Shown here: piece by piece, positions 1 to 6,249 of the stretch
How positions within the stretch are numbered: the stretch's first letter is position 1
How the letters are laid out: each line of letters begins with the position of its first letter
Assembly (NCBI GenBank): GCA_035914695.1
Contig: JAMIQH010000076.1
Location: 1 to 6,249 of the forward strand
DNA: 6,249 nucleotides
Direction: 5' to 3'
Origin: JAOSJT01 sp035914695
GTDB taxonomy: Bacteria; Bacteroidota; Ignavibacteria; SZUA-365
Notes under the pieces: model-generated
What the model was told of the DNA's origin: nothing
What the model saw: the letters and a program-made list of their open reading frames with translations, nothing else
Database searches by the model: none
Translations under genes and position numbers: made by a program

Positions 1-1619
1 TCGCCGGTGAAAGGATTGCGTCCCGTGTGATACATCACCGATGCCCAGGTCGAAGGTGTGGGAGTGAACACCTGCACGTGCTCGGCGTCGATGCGCGCCT
101 CCTCGGCAATGCGTTTCCGCAGGTGTCGCATGTCCTCCTCGCCGCAGCCCGGGTAGGCGGCGATGAAATAATAGGACAATTGCTGCTTTTTCCCCGCCGC
201 ACGCGTCAGGGTGAAGAAGCGCTTGCGGAAATCGAGCACATCGTCGAACGAGCCCTTCCCCATCAGCGCAAGGATGCGATCATCCGCATGCTCGGGCGCG
301 AGCCGCAGCTGACCCGATACGTGATGTTCCACCAGCGCGCGCAAGAATTCCTCGCCGCAATGCGTGTCGCTCATGACGAGATCGTGCCGTATGCCGCTTG
401 CAACAAATACATGCCGTACGCCCGGCAATGCGCGAATACGGCCGAGCAAACGCGTGTAGCGCGAGTGATTCACCGGCATGCTCGCACACAGCGTGGGGAA
501 CATGCAACGCTGATCCCGGCAGGCGCCGGAACGCAGCTTCTTCGCGCATTCGAAACCGTACATGTTCGCTGTAGGACCTCCGACATCGGGAATCACACCG
601 CGAAACGCCGGATGCGCGGTAAAGCGCTCGGCCTCGCGCAGCACCGACGCCTCGCTGCGCCAGCGCACGGTCCGGCCTTCATGGACGGCGATGGCGCAAA
701 AGTTGCACTCGCCATAGCAGCCGCGATGCGTTTGCAGCGAAAAGCGTATCGTGTCCAGCGCGCGCAGCGCTCCTTCGTTCCTGTACAGCGGATGCGCGTC
801 GCGTTCGAAGGGCAACGCGTACACCCTGTCCAAATCATCCTGGGATTCGTAGGCGGCGGGCGGGTGATGCCGCAACCAGCGATCTCCGTGTCGTTGCTGC
901 ATGCCCTTGGCGCTGCGCGGATCGAGGTTGTCGTAGAACAGGCGGAACATTTCCGTGAACCCCGCCGCATCGTCACGCACCTCTTCGTAAGCCGGCAGGG
1001 TGATGTACGCCGGGTGCGCTTCCCGCGCGATCACGCAGGTGCCGGCGATATCGTCGATGGGAGCCCCCTCGCGCAGACGCCGCGCCAGGCCCAGCACCGT
1101 GCCCTCGCCCATGCCGTACACCAGCACCTCGGCTTTCGCATCGAAGAGCAATGAGCGGCGTACCGCATCGTCCCAGTAATCGTAATGGGCGATACGGCGC
1201 AAACTCGCCTCGATGCCGCCGAGGACGATGGGACGCTTCTCCCGCCCGAAGCGTCGAATGAGATTCGCATACACAATGCTAGCACGATCAGGACGACGAG
1301 TATTCTCGCCACCCGGCGTGTAGTCGTCGCTCCGTCGCTTTTTCATCAGAGCGGTGTAGTTCGCCACCATCGAATCGACGCTGCCCGCGCTCACTCCCCA
1401 GAACAAGCGCGGCTCGCCCAGTCGGAGAATGTCCTCGGCCGTGTCGCTACGCGGTTGCGCAACGATACCCACCGAGAATCCCGCCGCCTGCAGCACGCGT
1501 CCCACCACGGCCACACCGATATGCGGCGCATCGATGTACGCGTCGCCGCTCACGAGAATGACGTCGCAGCGATCAATGCCCTGCGCGCGCAATTCCTCGG
1601 GAGTCATGGGGAGAAACAT
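1..1619 (-). CDS. ygiQ: YgiQ-family radical SAM protein (3' end beyond the window)
   Basis: The reading frame is open from an ATG at 1619 down to the left edge, giving 539 visible codons without a stop; the C-terminus lies outside the window. The N-terminal part (residues about 1-130) matches the YgiQ-specific domain: FLPMTPEEL near the start, VSGDAYIDAPHIGVAVVGR, then IEASLRRIAHYDYW. The radical SAM cluster motif follows as C301-x3-C305-x2-C308 (HRGCYGECNFCAI), which should bind a 4Fe-4S cluster and S-adenosylmethionine. Downstream are DVGGPTANMYG, a cysteine-rich patch (CAKKLRSGACRDQRC), and LAPEHADDRIL, all typical of YgiQ. The family is widespread but its substrate is not established, so no reaction is assigned. 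It starts 2 bases after the aldolase stop and probably shares its transcript. The frame shows no frameshift. Family assignment is very secure; biological role unknown. Confidence 0.95.
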   Translation of the reverse strand, partial: MFLPMTPEELRAQGIDRCDVILVSGDAYIDAPHIGVAVVGRVLQAAGFSVGIVAQPRSDTAEDILRLGEPRLFWGVSAGSVDSMVANYTALMKKRRSDDYTPGGENTRRPDRASIVYANLIRRFGREKRPIVLGGIEASLRRIAHYDYWDDAVRRSLLFDAKAEVLVYGMGEGTVLGLARRLREGAPIDDIAGTCVIAREAHPAYITLPAYEEVRDDAAGFTEMFRLFYDNLDPRSAKGMQQRHGDRWLRHHPPAAYESQDDLDRVYALPFERDAHPLYRNEGALRALDTIRFSLQTHRGCYGECNFCAIAVHEGRTVRWRSEASVLREAERFTAHPAFRGVIPDVGGPTANMYGFECAKKLRSGACRDQRCMFPTLCASMPVNHSRYTRLLGRIRALPGVRHVFVASGIRHDLVMSDTHCGEEFLRALVEHHVSGQLRLAPEHADDRILALMGKGSFDDVLDFRKRFFTLTRAAGKKQQLSYYFIAAYPGCGEEDMRHLRKRIAEEARIDAEHVQVFTPTPSTWASVMYHTGRNPFTG

Positions 1620-1621
1620 GC

Positions 1622-2272
1622 CTACTCCTTGCTCGCGCTCTCTCGACCGTAGTCGCGAAATTTCACCAGCACGCGCTCCATTTCCTCCGCATCCAGCAGC
1701 ACCGGTGTGCCAATGCATCGGGCCTGATAGTACACGCGCGCCACCAATTCGATTTCCTCCGCCACGGCGAGGGCCCGCGCGAGCGTATCGCCCACGGCCA
1801 GCACTCCGTGATTGGCGAGCAGCACCGCACCCCCATCACCCAGAGTGTCCACCGCGGCGGCGGCGAGTTCCTCCGTGCCATAGGTGGCGTAGGGCGCGAC
1901 AGGCACACTGTGTCCAGCGAAACCCACCAGATAGTGCACGGCCGGAATGGCCTCGCGCAGACAAGCGAAGGTTGTGGCATAGGGCGAATGCGTGTGGACA
2001 ATTGCCTGTACATCACTGCGACGGCGATACACCGCGGCATGCATTGCGGCTTCGCTGGATGCGCGGCGCGTCCCCTCCAGCACGGAGCAATCCATTCCCA
2101 GCAGCACCATATCCTCAGCCGTCACGCGGTCGTAGGTCATGCCGCTCGGACTGATCAGCATTCGCTCCCCGACCCGCGCACTGATATTGCCGCCCGATCC
2201 CGTCGTCAGTCCCGCCGCGAGCATCGCCCGCAGCATGTCGGCAATTTCCTTCCGTACGTCGTCATGGTGCAT
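1622..2272 (-). CDS. Class II aldolase/adducin family protein, L-fuculose-1-phosphate aldolase-like
   Basis: A 216-residue protein, close to the 215 residues of E. coli FucA. FucA cleaves L-fuculose-1-phosphate to dihydroxyacetone phosphate and L-lactaldehyde in the cytoplasm using zinc. Visible motifs, numbered from the ATG at 2272: phosphate-binding loop TGSGGNIS (24-31), SPSGM (41-45), catalytic Glu74 in SSEAAMH, zinc ligands His93 and His95 in HTHSPYATT, and the third ligand His155 in ANHGVLAVG. These fall at or within one residue of the FucA positions (E73, H92, H94, H155). The C-terminal KFRDYG matches the FucA KFKTYG segment. The frame is open to a GTG at 2329 (235 residues), but no Shine-Dalgarno precedes that GTG. 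The ATG at 2272 gives the family length and has AGGA 13 bases upstream, so it is preferred. No fucose kinase or isomerase is nearby. Relatives act on other sugar phosphates (ribulose-5-phosphate epimerase, methylthioribulose-phosphate dehydratase), so the substrate is inferred. Confidence 0.9.
   Translation of the reverse strand: MHHDDVRKEIADMLRAMLAAGLTTGSGGNISARVGERMLISPSGMTYDRVTAEDMVLLGMDCSVLEGTRRASSEAAMHAAVYRRRSDVQAIVHTHSPYATTFACLREAIPAVHYLVGFAGHSVPVAPYATYGTEELAAAAVDTLGDGGAVLLANHGVLAVGDTLARALAVAEEIELVARVYYQARCIGTPVLLDAEEMERVLVKFRDYGRESASKE
1625..1630 (-). promoter_or_regulatory. Ribosome binding site of ygiQ inside the aldolase gene
   Basis: On the minus strand AAGGAG sits 5 bases before the ATG at 1619. 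It lies in the last codons of the aldolase gene, and the aldolase TAG stop is part of the spacer. This strong Shine-Dalgarno match fixes the ygiQ start and suggests translational coupling with the upstream gene. Confidence 0.8.
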
Positions 2273-2304
2273 CGCGCAAACCGCTTCCTGCAATGAAACA
2301 TGAT

Positions 2305-2312
2305 CAAAGATA
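2305..2312 (-). promoter_or_regulatory. Possible -7 promoter element before the aldolase gene
   Basis: The minus strand reads TATCTTTG, which fits the TAnnTTTG -7 box described for Bacteroidota. A transcript starting a few bases downstream would have a leader of about 25-30 bases before the ATG at 2272, consistent with that start. No TTG-type -33 element is visible at the expected distance upstream, and the phylum is unknown, so this is a weak call. Confidence 0.25.
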
Positions 2313-2414
2313 CTCAATTCTTGCCGCACCCGAGGAGCGTGACGGACTTAGCTGTGGAATCCATAAAAGAGGAGGGTAATGAGGTGGGGAGAGTAAGGAG
2401 GAGGGGCTCCGCGG

Positions 2415-2458
2415 GAACACAGAGTACCCAGAGCGCTTCGCGAAGACGGTGAGGAATG
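2415..2458 (-). repeat. Diverged inverted copy of the intergenic repeat core
   Basis: The plus strand here resembles the reverse complement of the core of the two direct repeats further right. Both have GARCAC, two CAGAG/CGGAG/CGAGAG-type blocks at a 9-base step (CAGAG at 2420 and 2429), then GAGGAATG. This copy has an insertion of about 10 bases that holds the palindrome at 2436-2445. In a minus-strand transcript it could pair with the direct repeats to form a long imperfect stem. The alignment was made by hand. Confidence 0.45.
2436..2445. repeat. 10-base perfect palindrome CTTCGCGAAG
   Basis: CTTCGCGAAG equals its own reverse complement. It lies inside the inverted repeat copy. It could be a protein-binding dyad, the tip of an RNA hairpin, or chance; nothing else in the sequence decides between these. 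Confidence 0.4.
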
Positions 2459-2551
2459 AGTAAGGAGGAGATGAGGGTAAGGAGGAATTGGTCGTGGCTG
2501 ACTCGACTGTGCGGGAACGCTCCGGATTGGGAGAGATGCACCTTCAACCCA

Positions 2552-2636
2552 TCCTCCACGCTCTCGGCGCTCTCCGTGCTCTCTTCGAATGTATACCGCA
2601 CTCAGCGGGCCGGCAAGATTCGAGTGGGAAGCAACC
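2552..2636 (-). repeat. Intergenic repeat, copy 1
   Basis: First of two tandem copies, about 85 % identical by hand alignment, with 11 mismatches and one 2-base indel over about 85 positions. A 24-base block (2559-2582) is identical to 2652-2675 in copy 2, as are 2581-2594 (versus 2672-2685) and GGCAAGATTCGAG at 2612-2624 (versus 2703-2715). Within the core, GCTCT recurs at an exact 9-base step (2560, 2569, 2578). Confidence 0.85.
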
Positions 2637-2644
2637 TCAAACAT

Positions 2645-2727
2645 TCCTCCGCGCTCTCGGCGCTCTCCGTGCTCTTCGAATGTATCACGTACTCAGCCAG
2701 CTGGCAAGATTCGAGCGGAAGGCACCC
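2645..2727 (-). repeat. Intergenic repeat, copy 2
   Basis: Second tandem copy, offset 93 bases from copy 1 in its left half and 91 in its right half. It ends 12 bases short of the helicase stop codon. GCTCT recurs at 2653, 2662 and 2671, the same 9-base step as in copy 1. It also contains the perfect palindrome GCCAGCTGGC (2696-2705), which is broken by three substitutions in copy 1. Confidence 0.85.
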
Positions 2728-2739
2728 ATGGTGAACCAC

Positions 2740-4920
2740 TCACAGTTGACCAACAAATAGCGAATCCCTCAGCCACTCCATCGCCGCGGGCACATCGAAG
2801 TAGCGCCGGCCATAGGCGCGGAGGCGCAGGGCATCGGGCAGCAGGGCGTCATGCTTCTCCACGATCGTGTTCGCCACATCGGCGGCGAGTTCCTCCTCGT
2901 CGGGAGGAGTACTGTCGAGCAGTGCCGCCACCACCGCTTGCAGTTGCTCGATGGAACACCTGCGGATGTCGATCACGCCTCCGAAGTGGTTCGCCGCAAG
3001 GCCCGCGCGACACAGCAGGCGGGTGATCGTTCCCGTCACCGCATCACCCCCCCAAGGCAGCAGATGGATTGTGCCTCCGATGCACACGTGCGACACCCGC
3101 CCCAGATTCAGCGCGTGAAAGCACTCCATCCCTTCATGAAGCAATCTTCGCGCGCTGCCATCCAGATATGCCGGGACGTCGCGCCGCAGGTACACCTCGC
3201 GCATGGCGTGGCGAACCATGTCGTGAACCATCGGACCTTGTCCGCCGAATGCCGGAGGCACGCCGGTGAGCGAACGGCGCAAATACACGACGCGTTTATC
3301 CTGATCGATACACAGCACTTCCCAGCGCATGCCACCAAAGACTATTTGCTGTCCCTCCACCAGCGGCCTGTCGACGGGAATACGCCCTATTACCCGCGAG
3401 TCGCATTCGAGGCGGTAGTCGTCCGGCGTATTGAACGCCGCATAAAAATGCGCGCGCCCGAGGAGACGCTCGCCTTCACAACCCAAAACCAGCGCGCCTT
3501 CCCGCGTCTGGATGATCAAGTCGCGCTCTCCCAGGGCGCGCAGTATCGAGGCATACATTTCCCGCGTCACCAACGAAAAAGGTCCGCTGCCACACAGCAA
3601 CGACCAGAGCTGTGTCGCGCGCACCGCGCCGTATTGGGCGATCAGCGACATCGTCTGCTGCACAAGTGTGGAAAGATGGAACTGTCGTGGAGGCGGGGGT
3701 TCGCTGCGTCCTTGCAGCAACAGTTCGAGCAATGCGATGCACTGTACCGTCTCCATGCGGAGGCGGTCCGAGATATGACTCTCCTCCTTCAGCGTGTGCT
3801 CGCTAATGAACAGGCGCAGTATCGATGCCTCGCCCCGCCGTCCCGAGCGACCGAGGCGTTGACGCAGACTTGCCACGGAATGCGGCGTGCCGATCTGCGC
3901 GATGGAATGCACGCAGCCGATATCGATGCCCAGTTCGAGTGTCATGGTACACACCGCCGACGTGGGAAGGGCTTCCTCCTGCAAGCGTGCCTCCAGGCGC
4001 TCGCGCAAATCGCGTGACAGACTTCCATGGTGGGGAAAGAATTCATTCGGCACGGCGTTGCGCTCGCAGCGATCCTTCAATGCGGCGGCGAGCGATTCCG
4101 CGCATCCCCTGCTGTTCGCGAAAATCAGATGCGAGGTACCGCGCAACATGCGGTACAGATCGTCCGCCATGCGCTGGTCTACTCCCGTTCTGCTCCGCAA
4201 CACCTCGGGAGGAATACGATACCCGCGCAACTGCATTTTCACATCACTGTGCGAAGAGTCCGATACGATGATTTCGCAGGGATAACTCCCCGGCGTTGGA
4301 CGTAGATACTCCGCCATGCGCCGCACATCACCCATGGTGGCGCTGAGCGCCACGCGCGGCAATGTTCGCCCGATGAGAAATTCAAGGCGATGCAGCAGCG
4401 ACTGCAACTGGCAGCCACGCTCCGTGCCGGGAAACACGTGGAATTCATCGATGATAACATGAGTCGTCGCGCCAAAGGCACGTTCGCACCACTTGGATCG
4501 ATGCAGCAAAAGGGATTCGAGCGACTCGGGTGTGATCAGCAGCACACCGCCGGGTTCATCTCGCTGACGCTGCTTCGCCGAGTACGGCGTGTCGCCATGC
4601 CAGGGCGTGAGCGGTACGCGTAGCATCTCGCACAGTTCGCGCAGACGCCGGTACTGATCGTTGATCAAGGCCTTGAGCGGACTGATGGAGAGAATACCCA
4701 CACCATCGGGCCGGAATTCCGCGAGGTGCGAACACGCGGGCAAAAACGCCGCCTCGGTTTTCCCCGCGGCTGTGGCAGCGCTGATCAGAACATCCCTGTC
4801 CGCGTGGAGTATGGGCACGATGGCACGCTCCTGAATATCGCGCAAGGCATCCCAACGCTGCCGCCAAACCCACTGCCGGACGTCTTCATGCAACAGCGAA
4901 AATGCCGTGGAGACCTTCAT
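2740..4920 (-). CDS. Lhr-like superfamily II DEAD/DEAH-box helicase, BrxHI-type
   Basis: A 726-residue ATP-dependent helicase with a full motif set. Present are Walker A (TAAGKT, 50-55), motif Ia (SPLKAL, 80-85), Ib (TPES, 130-133), motif II as DEFH (158-161), SAT (193-195) and motif IV (LIFANSR, 265-271). The Lhr hallmark HHGSLS (297-302), motif V (LELGIDIG, 328-335) and motif VI (QRLGRSGRR, 354-362) follow. The region after residue 400 fits the winged helix and beta-barrel of Lhr cores, for example GALVLGCEGERL (475-486), HFYAAF (491-496) and VIGRIPVD (510-517). It is shorter than full-length Lhr (about 1500 residues) and lacks its long C-terminal extension. The ATG at 4920 follows the ATPase stop by 6 bases without an obvious Shine-Dalgarno site, so coupled translation is likely. 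Next to a BrxD-like ATPase it resembles BrxHI of type 2 BREX loci. A role in phage defence or DNA processing is inferred from family and context. Confidence 0.9.
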   Translation of the reverse strand: MKVSTAFSLLHEDVRQWVWRQRWDALRDIQERAIVPILHADRDVLISAATAAGKTEAAFLPACSHLAEFRPDGVGILSISPLKALINDQYRRLRELCEMLRVPLTPWHGDTPYSAKQRQRDEPGGVLLITPESLESLLLHRSKWCERAFGATTHVIIDEFHVFPGTERGCQLQSLLHRLEFLIGRTLPRVALSATMGDVRRMAEYLRPTPGSYPCEIIVSDSSHSDVKMQLRGYRIPPEVLRSRTGVDQRMADDLYRMLRGTSHLIFANSRGCAESLAAALKDRCERNAVPNEFFPHHGSLSRDLRERLEARLQEEALPTSAVCTMTLELGIDIGCVHSIAQIGTPHSVASLRQRLGRSGRRGEASILRLFISEHTLKEESHISDRLRMETVQCIALLELLLQGRSEPPPPRQFHLSTLVQQTMSLIAQYGAVRATQLWSLLCGSGPFSLVTREMYASILRALGERDLIIQTREGALVLGCEGERLLGRAHFYAAFNTPDDYRLECDSRVIGRIPVDRPLVEGQQIVFGGMRWEVLCIDQDKRVVYLRRSLTGVPPAFGGQGPMVHDMVRHAMREVYLRRDVPAYLDGSARRLLHEGMECFHALNLGRVSHVCIGGTIHLLPWGGDAVTGTITRLLCRAGLAANHFGGVIDIRRCSIEQLQAVVAALLDSTPPDEEELAADVANTIVEKHDALLPDALRLRAYGRRYFDVPAAMEWLRDSLFVGQL

Positions 4921-4926
4921 GGCATG

Positions 4927-6243
4927 TCACAGTCGAAAATCCGCTAGAGCGTCGTCGTCCTCCTCCACGATGCCGGGCATGTCCGACGGAGCATCCGCTT
5001 CGATGCGCACCGTGCCGAGCAGCTGCGACCACTGGAGATCGGGATGCTGGTCGAGTACGGAGAGAAAATCCACGAAGGCCTTGATGGTATTCCGTGGCGT
5101 GCGGAAGTAGGCGTCGCCGATGTGACGCGAGCAGTGGTGGACAAATGCCTCCAACGCCTCGTCCGGCACGCTGCTCGCGCCCGGATCGCCGTTGGCATGC
5201 ACACGGCGTATATTGCATAAAAGGAGGTACAATTCTTCGGGCGTGAGATTTGCGAGGCGGAGTACGGGAGCCGAGTAATCCACCACACCGGCCCGACGGG
5301 CGAAGTTGTTCTCCTCCAATCTCGAGCGCAAGGCCTCATAGCTGAACAACCCTTTGCCCGTATCGAACAGCACCTCGGGCGTGCCGCCGAAGAGAAAGCC
5401 TAGGTGCTCGGCGCTCCCCTGCAAGCAGTCATTGAGCATGCGAAGTATCTGCTCGTAATTGGCGAGACGCGTTTGTCGCTGCGGCAGCTTGTAGAGATTC
5501 ACCATTTCATCGATACACACCAGCAGTCCGGTATATCCCGCCCGCCGCACGAAGCGCGCCAGTAATTTCAGTCGGTCGTACACGTTGCCATCGTCCACGG
5601 TACTTCCCACGCCCAGAGACTTGCGCGCCTCCGTGCGCGTGGTGAATTCACCGCGCAGCCAGCGCAACGCATCGTCGCGGAGTTGCTCGCAGCCTCGCTC
5701 GTACCCCTGCCAGTAGGCGGCGATCACCATGGCGAAATCGTAGCCGCCCACGGATTCCGACAATTCGTGCAGGCGCTCCTCGATGCACTGCCCGACGGGC
5801 ATCCCCGCCTCCCCCGCGTAACGACGGGCCTCGGCAATAAAGCGCTCCACCACGCTGCCGAGCGCGCCGCCTTCGGGCTTGCTCCGCGTTGAACAGTTTC
5901 GAAGCAACTCCGCGTGGAGCATGCGCGCTTGTCCGCCGCTCGCATGCAGCCGCCGATCCGGAGCCAGATCCGCGTGCAGACAGACCGCGCCTTTCTCCAG
6001 CGCGATCGAACGAATCAGTTGCAGGAAAAAGCTTTTACCCGAACCATACTCGCCCACGATGAAGCGAATGGCCGCGCCCCCGTCGGCGATGCGCTCGATG
6101 TCCTCGAGCAATGTCTCCACTTCGCGCAGACGTCCGACCTGCAGATGCTGCAAGCCATAGCGCGGGGTGACTCCCGCGCGAAGCGCCTGCAGTATACCGT
6201 CGCGTACCCGCGGACGTAGTCCGCCTTTCGCTTCAGTGCTCAT
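4927..6243 (-). CDS. BREX-type P-loop ATP-binding protein, BrxD / DUF2791-like
   Basis: A 438-residue AAA-type ATPase. The N-terminal segment RAGVTPRYGLQHLQVGR (22-38) leads into Walker A GEYGSGKS (64-71). Then come HADLAPDRRLH (90-100) and GGQARMLHAELLRN (103-116), Walker B LLVCIDEM (240-247, with D245 and E246), a sensor-like strand FLFGGTPE (283-290) and an arginine-rich RSRLEEN (306-312). This order matches the BREX ATP-binding family (BrxD, DUF2791), whose members work with Lhr-like helicases in type 2 BREX/Pgl loci and in TerB-N-associated loci. The tail (about 416-438) is acidic, with EEDDDALADF. The ATG at 6243 leaves only 6 upstream bases in view, so its ribosome binding site cannot be judged and a slightly longer protein is possible. 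It probably belongs to an operon starting beyond the right edge. ATP binding is read from the sequence; a defence role is inferred. Confidence 0.85.
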   Translation of the reverse strand: MSTEAKGGLRPRVRDGILQALRAGVTPRYGLQHLQVGRLREVETLLEDIERIADGGAAIRFIVGEYGSGKSFFLQLIRSIALEKGAVCLHADLAPDRRLHASGGQARMLHAELLRNCSTRSKPEGGALGSVVERFIAEARRYAGEAGMPVGQCIEERLHELSESVGGYDFAMVIAAYWQGYERGCEQLRDDALRWLRGEFTTRTEARKSLGVGSTVDDGNVYDRLKLLARFVRRAGYTGLLVCIDEMVNLYKLPQRQTRLANYEQILRMLNDCLQGSAEHLGFLFGGTPEVLFDTGKGLFSYEALRSRLEENNFARRAGVVDYSAPVLRLANLTPEELYLLLCNIRRVHANGDPGASSVPDEALEAFVHHCSRHIGDAYFRTPRNTIKAFVDFLSVLDQHPDLQWSQLLGTVRIEADAPSDMPGIVEEDDDALADFRL

Positions 6244-6249
6244 TCTGCA

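Larger units (their letters stand above)
2391..2486 (+). repeat. Three copies of TAAGGAGGA in a purine-rich stretch
   Basis: TAAGGAGGA occurs at 2394-2402, 2461-2469 and 2478-2486. The first two are part of an identical 13-mer, GAGTAAGGAGGAG (2391-2403 and 2458-2470). On the plus strand it looks like a perfect Shine-Dalgarno site, but no real gene follows it. Read on the minus strand, the transcribed direction of the flanking genes, it is UCCUCCUUA, similar to the anti-Shine-Dalgarno end of 16S rRNA. Confidence 0.6.
2273..2739. other. Gene-free spacer with repeats between the helicase and aldolase genes
   Basis: This stretch of about 470 bases holds no convincing gene. Short open frames on both strands (for example 2456-2734 plus, 2314-2601 and 2348-2644 minus) translate the repeats into low-complexity Ala/Leu/Ser strings or have no recognisable content. 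It contains two tandem repeat copies near the helicase stop, a diverged inverted copy of their core, a palindrome, and a purine-rich part (about 2367-2490) with repeated TAAGGAGGA. I see no hairpin followed by a T-run that would serve as an intrinsic terminator for the helicase gene. The spacer probably also carries the aldolase promoter. Confidence 0.7.

Noticed and set aside
27..1154. Long plus-strand open frame (375 codons) opposite ygiQ
   Set aside because: It is the antisense of a clearly conserved YgiQ frame in GC-rich DNA. Its translation is rich in Arg, His and Ala with no recognisable domain.
2314..2644. Overlapping minus-strand small frames in the spacer
   Set aside because: They overlap each other and the repeats, and have no domain, no clear ribosome binding site and no support apart from being open.
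2552..2727. Two-repeat CRISPR array
   Set aside because: The repeats are about 85-92 bases, imperfect and directly abutting, with no unique spacers of regular length and no cas genes in view.
2456..2734. Possible small plus-strand gene preceded by purine-rich Shine-Dalgarno-like sequence
   Set aside because: Most of it translates the tandem repeats into SALSALSVL-type strings. The same repeats are open in several frames on both strands, as expected for non-coding repeats.
2720..2742. CACC-ATG-GGTG inverted repeat just after the helicase stop as a terminator
   Set aside because: The stem is only 4 base pairs and no T-run follows on the transcribed strand.
2851..4017. Long plus-strand open frame (388 codons) opposite the helicase
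   Set aside because: It is a shadow of the helicase gene; the minus-strand frame carries all helicase motifs, while this one shows none.

Overview
All four genes in this window lie on the minus strand, so transcription runs from the right edge to the left. The DNA is GC-rich, about 60 % by eye, and strongly coding in one frame per region. There are no tRNA or rRNA genes, insertion sequences or CRISPR arrays. The organism is a bacterium that cannot be named from this window. One start has a good Shine-Dalgarno site and others have weak ones. One TAnnTTTG promoter-like octamer would fit Bacteroidota/Chlorobiota-type bacteria, but that is a weak hint.

Right part (6243 down to 2740): a tight two-gene unit. 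The first gene encodes a 438-residue P-loop ATPase of the BREX ATP-binding family (BrxD / DUF2791-like). Six bases later comes a 726-residue Lhr-like superfamily II helicase (BrxHI-like) with every helicase motif intact. This ATPase plus Lhr-like helicase pairing is known from type 2 BREX/Pgl phage-defence loci and from related TerB-N-associated loci. The ATPase starts 6 bases from the window edge, so any methylase, phosphatase or TerB-type partner would lie beyond the right edge and cannot be seen.

Middle (2739 to 2273): a gene-free stretch of about 470 bases. It holds two tandem repeat copies of about 85-92 bases, a diverged inverted copy of their core, a 10-base palindrome, and three copies of TAAGGAGGA. 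It separates the defence-type pair from the metabolic pair and probably carries the promoter of the latter.

Left part (2272 to 1): a class II aldolase closely resembling L-fuculose-1-phosphate aldolase, followed 2 bases later by a YgiQ-family radical SAM protein that runs off the left edge. The YgiQ ribosome binding site lies inside the end of the aldolase gene, so the two are probably translated together.

No complete new system is visible. The most interesting items are the partial BREX-like locus and the structured repeat element next to it.
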